Shown here in pieces: positions 57,547 to 64,000 of a stretch of 64,000 bases of DNA. Source of the stretch: Agrocybe praecox (taxonomy: Eukaryota > Basidiomycota > Agaricomycetes > Agaricales > Agrocybaceae). Each line of letters opens with the position of its first letter. The first letter of the stretch is position 1. Under the pieces are notes generated by a model. The model saw nothing but the letters and a program-made list of their open reading frames with translations. It had not been told where the DNA came from and did no database searches. Made by a program: the position numbers and the translations under genes. The stretch spans positions 62,001 to 126,000 of the forward strand of contig OZ024842.1 in NCBI GenBank assembly GCA_964017145.1, given 5' to 3'.

Positions 57547-59512
57547 TTGGTGCCTAGCATAGTATCATTGAAGTTAACGAAGAAGAACTCGTGTACCGGT
57601 CACTCCAGTCATTAATATTGGTGTTTGGGAAGTCATATTGACGACTTTGGACAGGAGATGTATCTGACAAAGAAGAGGGGAACTAATCGGTAATATAAAC
57701 AGAGTAGGTGTCCTTTATATATCTTCTGCTTGTGAACGCTTTTGTGTGGCCCTCAGGTCAGCCACTACTATGTCGTTGATCTTTTTACTTATAAATCAAT
57801 ATCCCACGGGTTTGTCATGCAGATAGGAATTCTGTCAGCATTACGAGTCTTTTACGTAAGTAAAAACGAGTCCTTTTAATGGAGGGCTTTCTGCGACTTT
57901 CTCTGACCCTTGTTGACCCCCATCAGTGATGGCATCAAATTGGCCACATGGTCTGGTTGCTTTTACCAATTAAAACTAGAAAATCAATATTATTTTCCTC
58001 ATTTTTTTTTATTCAAGGAGGGCTCTGTTAACTATATAATCCTATATATATTATATTACAATCTAGCGCTCGTGTTGCAACTCCATTCGTTGTGTTCGAC
58101 GATTCGGGTTGCAATCAAACCATCATTTTTTCTCTTCCGGTTTAGGAAATCTGCTGTCAACCAAACCCATGGGAACGTTCGACTTTTCCAGTCACGTCAC
58201 CTTTGGACGCATCGCATTGTCACTTTCCAATCATTTGCCCCTTGCCCATATCTCCTTGCCTCCTCTCTTGCTCTGCTGCTGCTGCCTCCCTGCTGCCTCC
58301 TCTGCTCTGCTCTTGGTGAATAACTCTCTCTTGGGTGGGTGCCTCTGTATGGTGCTTGAATTAGCTGGTTAGCTGGGTCAGCTGCTGCGATAGCTTGGGA
58401 TAGCTGGAAGTGGTGGTGAGTGGTTATGGGTGAACGAAGGGGGTGGAAGAGGGTGGAAGGTGGTGAGATAGGGTGCAGAGGTGGATGGGCTGAAGGGTGA
58501 GTAGAGCGAGGTAGGGGTATGTGGTGAAGAGAGCAGCAGGACATCATGTCCTTTCGCTTTTTTTCTTCTGCCCCTTTCTTTTCCCCTCTCCTCTTTTTTT
58601 CTTTTTTTCTTTTTCTCTCCTTTTTAGATCACAACAACGACGTCGCACGCAGGCAGCTGACCCCGCTGGGCATCAACAACAGGGTCCGACGCTCGCCAGC
58701 GTCAATGGCTGCTACAACAACAACGGTGACGGCTGTGCACAACATCGTGCATGTACAACGACACGACAGCAGCATGTTGGAAATGACAGGTCGGTTGTGT
58801 ATAGCTACCGACGGCGACGGCTGTGTACGACGTCGTAACCAGACATCGCCGTCACCAATGCCTGGATGCAGCAATGTACTGTACGGCATACAACGCGGCT
58901 ATGACCAACACGCAGCAACAACAACGCGCAACTGAACAACAGCAACTCATGTGCAGAGACTCCAGCACAGAGTTGACTGTCGGCTGCGTTTTGCATGCAA
59001 CAGACCGCTGGCTATCGTCATCGTATATGCGCGCGCCGTCCTCGTAACCCCCCCCCCCCCCAACACAGCTCCCGCTGTCGGTGTGTTGGGATGTGCATAC
59101 AACAATGGGATATTGTATGACAATGTGCAGCAATGAACGTACAATGTGTGGATGGGGTGAGTATACGACGATGGATGTACAATGTGCGGCGCATGGAGGG
59201 TGTGAACAACGGGTACGGCGATGGGCTATGGTGACGACGGGAGCCGGTCTTGCTAGCCCTTGGGAAAGGCCTGCCCGGCGGTGTACTGCAGCAATGCCTG
59301 TTGCCGGTTATCTCTTTGCTTTTTTTTGCATATCTTTCCTTTCATACGTGTATTTAGTATAGTAAGCAGTGTAATATATTATTGTATCGCTAGTAGTGTT
59401 CTTTAAATTTTAAAAACATTCTGAGGTACTCTAACAATACTCTAAGCAGGAAGAATCCAAAATAAGAAAGTAGTGATATATTTTCACGCAGATAGCTGAC
59501 TGGGTCAAAAAA
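57547..59512. other. No supported gene; low-complexity sequence
   Basis: It contains a TTTTACGTAAGTAAAA hairpin near 57850 (also near 8535), a pyrimidine-rich tract (58545-58625), CAACAA/GACGAC repeats (58630-58930) and a run of 12 C near 59049. Open frames here follow composition and have no family features. Confidence 0.5.
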
Positions 59513-59516
59513 GTGT

Positions 59517-59754
59517 ACATTACTATACTATTAAGCAGATGCGCAAGTTTGTATGTACCTGTTTGTTTTCGCACCTCTTTCGGTAAATCTTATTGTTCTT
59601 TTCACTCATTTTCTCATTTTGATGACGTATTTTTATTGCTCCGTTGTCCTTCATCTCTCCATTTTACCTCACCAAATTTGGAACTATTTTCCAGATATTA
59701 TCATGCTTCAGTGTCCTCTCTACCTTCATTTTTGGTGCCGGAGCGAAGCGAGGC
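59517..59754. repeat. ~250-bp dispersed repeat, copy 1 (other copy 62437-62684)
   Basis: It starts ACTATACTATTAAGCAGATG, ends GGTGCCGGAGCGAAGCGAGG, and is in the same orientation as 62437-62684 with about 90% identity and small indels. No duplication of flanks was found. Confidence 0.85.
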
Positions 59755-60445
59755 AGTGAGACAGCTGTTGTCCGCACCGAAACACTATTTGGTTTGGAAG
59801 AACGACCACAGCGGCTTCTGCGTGAATCCCATTAGCATACGAAAAAGCAATTTTACGTATAAGAAAAACTTGCGAATACATCACTGGGAAATGAGTGAGG
59901 TTTCGTATTCATTCGGGTTGAGGATCCAAATAAAGGCATGAGGCGAGCCACGTTGGTGCTTTTCATATGAGATGTGCAGGCCTGCAGTTAGCCAGGTCAT
60001 GGTAGGTTCGTATTTGACAAAGACTACTTGAGACCAGTGATTTCTTCAGCCACCTCCAGGGAGATTGGTGATAATACTGACGCCTGCGGCCTGCTTAGAT
60101 TCTGTAGTAATTAAGTGATACAAATGATTCATTACGAAGCTGATCCGACTCTGAGAGCTGAAAGCAGAACACTGGTTTTTTCTTCGATTGAAGTTTATCG
60201 TTTCTGGTTGGCTATAATCGGAGTGAGCCCATCTTGTACCCGGCACTGAGGAAATCAAAAAACACCAGATGAACTGACAATGCTCTCCGCTCCTGTTCAT
60301 GAAATGGCCGACTTCGAACTCGACGAAGTTGCCATTCGATGAGGTTTAGTTCGCACTGCCTAACGCTTCTCCTTTCCCTGCCGACGGTTTATCTGACGGA
60401 TTCCATTACCATCACCATCTTCTTCATATCCTTCGCCTTTATATC

Positions 60446-61276
60446 TTGACCTTCCTACACCAACACCTGCAACAATATCAACATCTACACCCATCGCATT
60501 TCCCCCCCCTCGGTGCAAATGGGCTCGGGCGCCGCGCGACGATCGTCAATTCTTCTATGTCAGGATATGGGCACACTACGAGTGGTCCTACTATCTCTAT
60601 AAGTGGGACTAACTCAAGCCAGACGATGATGAAGACGCTCAAGAAGGGGGTATCGCTCGGCTCGAGGTTGGGCTTTTTGGGAAGAATAAATACATCCTCT
60701 CCCATTGAGACTACAACCACATCTGCGGCTGGGACTACTGATCAATCGGGCTCACCTGCGCAGTCATCGTCTTTGCGTGATTATGGGCATGGGCGTAGAA
60801 CCACCCATAACACCCACAAAAACACCCACAACGCCCATGGCACACCGACGAGTAGAAAGAGTGGGTTACGCTAAATGTCGAGCTATGATTCCTCGAGAGC
60901 GTCGGCGTCTTTGAGAAGTATAGGTGTGGGTGGGAGGAGCTTTAGCACGGGTGCTGTGAGGGGTGTGAGCGGATCTGGTGCCCTGAGAGCGAGAAAAAGA
61001 GAGGACCATATCGAGCGTGAACGCATGCGAGAAAGGGGAAGTAGGGGGTATTGAGATGGGCACGGAGGTGGAGGGAGTGCGATGAGTCGCAATCGGGATA
61101 GGGGTGCAGAGAGGGCTGGGGTTGGGATACCTAGCATTTGCACTACAAACCGCAAACGAGAGGATGAGTTGGGACCCTTATTGGCCCCCAACACACAATG
61201 TGTTGTGTCCGAACATGAGAACACCAGTGTTCGTTATGACAAAAAAGAGGGTGAGTTCAGATGGGTGATATTTTGA
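60446..61276 (+). pseudogene. Ser/Gly/Arg-rich reading frame with two internal stops
   Basis: One frame runs from 60446 to 61276 and is broken only by TAA at 60872-60874 and TGA at 61052-61054. The content is Ser/Thr/Gly-rich (SISGTNSSQTMMKTLKKG, SRASASLRSIGVGGRSFSTG) then charged (RKREDHIERERMRERG). The constant frame across two stops argues for a decayed protein-coding exon of about 275 codons. The family is not recognised. Confidence 0.4.
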
Positions 61277-61379
61277 AGAAGGCAGCCCAGTGACGATGAG
61301 AATGCATCAATGCTGACACACTCGAGAAGGGTTCAGGAACCGCTGGTCCATATGTATGCCGTGCGTTGAGAACCTAAGG

Positions 61380-62260
61380 TCAATAGATTGACTGGTGATT
61401 TTTCCGGTAAGCTTGGATCAAGGTAGTAGAAAATAAAGGCTTACCACTGACGGAAGTAACCCTTGCGCATATATTGACCTCAAGATCGAATCCTCGTCGT
61501 GATTGACCGTGATAGGCAATCCTATATACGTTGGACGAGGACAAGACATGTAAGGCGGCGCATAGAGTTGAAGTCTGCAGCAAAGTTCAGACATAATCGA
61601 GGTACATTTTTACAAGGACGACGTACCTGCATTCTGTGCATACTATTTGTTTGCTGACCGGGAATCGGCATGCATTCATGTGGGTATTCAACTATCAGAT
61701 TACCTTGAAGGTTAGTGTGTAGTTGCTAGAATAAAAGAAACGCAAGGTACGCACTTTGTTGATTATACTGGCAGTGGTTTCAGAAACGACAACACAGCAA
61801 GCTGCATACCACTCACGCCTGCAGTGCTATAGAAGAAAGCGATTGACTTGATATTTATTGAGATACTGACGACTGGATGGTTTCTTTCTTCGTTCTTGTC
61901 AATTTAGGTCTATTGATGTACGACTGACGGATGCTTACCCAACTTGTAACAACGACCACGAGCCAGCGACGAAATCCTTGAGTATGATGATCTTCGAAGC
62001 GACGTTGACTGATGGTCACGGAGTATGGCCAAGTTCGGATCGATTGCATTTTCGACTTGTTCAAATCGGGCCTCTATGCGAGACCTTTTATAATCGTCCT
62101 CGTAACTCCCAGTACTCGTTGTTAGGTGGTGATGCTCCTTTTCACAGTCCGTTTGATATCCGCTTAATGTTAGGAAGCCAAACAATGCGGCAATAATGTA
62201 ATGGACAAGGACAAATCACCACCTAACGTACTGGTCGCGAGTCTACATATGCGTGTCTAT
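61380..62260 (-). other. Unresolved; weak minus-strand coding hints
   Basis: A frame from 62185 (EARFEQVENAIDPNLAILRD in its middle) reaches a good GTAAGC donor near 61938. No following exon could be fixed. Treated as unassigned. Confidence 0.2.
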
Positions 62261-62436
62261 TTTTGTGTAAGTACATGGGCGCCACATCGTACACTACTAA
62301 GAAAAAAAGACTCGTATTGCCACGTGTAGCGGTGGCCCTGCAAAACAAGTTTGTAACACTTCCCCTCCTTGTGTTGAATTCCAATCTCGATGGTTAAAAT
62401 TGATTCAACTCAGAGTAAATCAGACACTTATTACTA

Positions 62437-62684
62437 TACTATTAAGCAGATGCGCAACTTCGTATGTACCTGTTTGTTTTCACACTTCCTTTGGTAAATC
62501 TTATTGTTCTTTTCACTCATTTTCTCATTTTGATGACGTATTTTTATTGCTCTCGCCATATTCCATCCTTTGTCCTCCATCTCTCCATTTCACCTCACCA
62601 AATTTGGAACTATTTTCACATATTATCATGCTTCAGTGTCATCTCTACCTTTCTTTATTTTTGGTGCCGGAGCGAAGCGAGGCG
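62437..62684. repeat. ~250-bp dispersed repeat, copy 2
   Basis: See 59517-59754. Here it stands directly before, and reads into, the F-box/LRR fragment starting at about 62760. Confidence 0.85.
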
Positions 62685-62759
62685 CATGCCTTGTTACTAG
62701 TTACAATACTATTAGTACAGTATTACATAACGTCTTTTTATTTGTTGGTGGAACGTTGA

Positions 62760-63274
62760 CAGTTGCTTGGCATCAACTTCCGATGCTTCGGAGGGTCATG
62801 CAAGAAGCTGAATACCCCTCCTCAACGAGCACCCTCGAGCACCTGATACATCTGAAGAGATTATCTCTGGACCCATCGTATTTCTTTGAAAACTATGCGT
62901 CGGACTTTAGCATCCCCTTTGATCAACCGATGTTCCACCGCCTCAGTCACCTCAAGATTATCAACGCGACATTGTCCTGGTCGAAATGGAGACAACTCGC
63001 ATTGCTGCCATGCCTTACCCGCCTCGCACTTGCAGGCGTGACGACCCAGAGGTTCATCAATCAGGTGCTGGAGGAGTGTGAGCAGCTACAGATCTTCGTG
63101 TTCTACTACTACATGCACCTTGGATTCTTGACAGACGAAGTAACGATACCGCAGAAAGAGGTTCGTATGATGCCTCGGAGGTTCGGTTCACCCGTCGTGT
63201 TCCCAGAGGTAGTGTCGGATTATAGGTTAGTTTTTTACAGAGGAAAACGCAGCAGGAGCAGTGGAATATGTTGA
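62760..63274 (+). pseudogene. F-box/LRR-type protein, C-terminal fragment
   Basis: The frame reads AWHQLPMLRRVMQEAEYPSS, FHRLSHLKIINATLSWSKW, LALLPCLTRLALAGVTTQRF and VLEECEQLQIFVFYYYMH, the leucine-rich repeat pattern of agaricomycete F-box proteins. There is no F-box or start; the 5' side is replaced by the dispersed repeat. The frame ends at 63274 after a short unrelated tail. Confidence 0.6.
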
Positions 63275-64000
63275 AGAGGAAGGTAGAGTCAAAGTATAAA
63301 AAATCAGCGAGCAAGAGAATAGAAAGAAACGAATGAGATCATAATAAAATGTTAAGGATTTTGTTCCTGGTGTGCATCAGCTTTATCGTCGGTGGGTCCT
63401 AATTGGGAAGTCGGCCTCATCGCCGGCATGTCTATTTTTAGTCTGCAGCACAGTTTGGGATTCGTAACGCACTCCTCGAATCCAATGCAAACATTGGATT
63501 TGCGAACATTATTTTGCTATCTACCTATACTATCCAGCAATGGGAAAGTCTTGTGCAGCAAACAGAATTACTTGACCTACCAAAAAGAAGGAACGTCAGA
63601 CTGTTAGATTGATTCTTGTGAGGACTCGAAAGAGCGAGAAGGTCAGGTAATTGAATTTGAATTTGATTGTAGGGGGTTAAATCATCCAATTCACAGTAGA
63701 GTAGCATCCCACACAGTTCTGAGCCCAACGGAAATGCAGGATGTTTACGAAGATGAGGCTTGAGTAATTGCCGTGCAAAAATTAGCATTAATTGTACAAG
63801 CAAAAACACGTTGCTAATCAAAGAATAAAGTTGAGGACGCTTTCTCAAAACATAACGGGACTCATGCAAAACATACAGTCTGAGAGTGCAGCTAAGGCTA
63901 AGAAAATATTATCTGAGTGGGCACTAACATAGACTTCACTTCACGTACCATCATGGTTTCCGTCCAACACTTTATGCCATGGCGCCACTTCTCCAACGCA
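63275..64000. other. No gene seen up to the window end
   Basis: Short frames only. No repeat shared with other parts of the window was recognised. Confidence 0.5.

Noticed and set aside
53410..57615. Identical open frames in both arms of the foldback element (79 and about 70 residues)
   Set aside because: They are identical because the arms are inverted copies, lie in terminal non-coding modules, and show no protein features.
57547..59512. Long frames with poly-Phe/Ser and Asn/Thr runs as proteins
   Set aside because: They follow pyrimidine tracts and CAA/GAC repeats; overlapping frames on both strands are equally open.
1..64000. tRNA or rRNA genes
   Set aside because: No cloverleaf-like segment with A and B box sequences and no rRNA-like stretch was recognised by eye; a covariance-model search would be needed to exclude them.

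Overview
The window is nuclear DNA of a basidiomycete fungus, almost certainly an agaricomycete (mushroom-forming). Pointers are: genes with many short introns (about 45-65 nt); homologues of fungal COG3, the co-repressor Cyc8/Ssn6 and the histone chaperone HIRA; several protein families expanded in Agaricomycetes (DUF6532, TET/JBP-related 2OG-Fe(II) dioxygenases, F-box/LRR proteins, and the 'SFKGYRKEFL' family of unknown function); and chromodomain Ty3/Gypsy retrotransposons. It is an accessory, transposon-laden region: most host-like genes are broken and the intact genes belong to lineage-specific families. All gene models are by eye.

Layout. 1-700: three 207-bp tandem repeats. 770-5759: a divergent pair, a protein with an RNase H1 N-terminal-like hybrid-binding domain (minus) and a 792-residue family protein (plus). 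5905-6480: one end of a TIR transposon, next to a 200-N gap (6520-6719). 7080-10030: a truncated NmrA/epimerase-like gene, a minisatellite-rich element and an F-box pseudogene. 11079-11565: solo LTR. 12020-23463: a small three-exon gene, a Zn2Cys6-like coiled-coil gene with a homopolymer frameshift, an apparently intact DUF6532 gene, and a TET/JBP-type dioxygenase gene with two in-frame TGA codons. 23700-31755: pieces of HIRA, Cyc8, an unidentified gene and COG3, all on the minus strand and with introns kept, cut by two 805-bp MITEs and a solo LTR.

32510-43430: MITE-related sequence, a minisatellite and a lineage-specific gene split by a complete, very young Ty3/Gypsy element (34222-40646, identical LTRs). 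43482-51193: an end and interior of a large TIR element, itself split by a second, defective Gypsy copy (44487-50580, opposite strand). 51194-52949: a TG...CA unit resembling a long solo LTR, joining two truncated elements. 53405-57539: a 4.1-kb foldback transposon with 529-bp near-perfect outer inverted arms and a 7-bp target duplication. 57.5-64 kb: degenerate sequence, a pseudogene, a duplicated 255-bp repeat and an F-box/LRR fragment.

The strongest observations are the Gypsy family's apparent self-priming site (11 nt of the leader complementary to the predicted 5' end of its own transcript); a non-autonomous TIR transposon superfamily with CA...TG termini and 7-bp target duplications, linking the 805-bp MITEs with the 4.1-kb foldback; and the multi-gene fragment chimera. 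No transposase for the TIR superfamily lies in the window.
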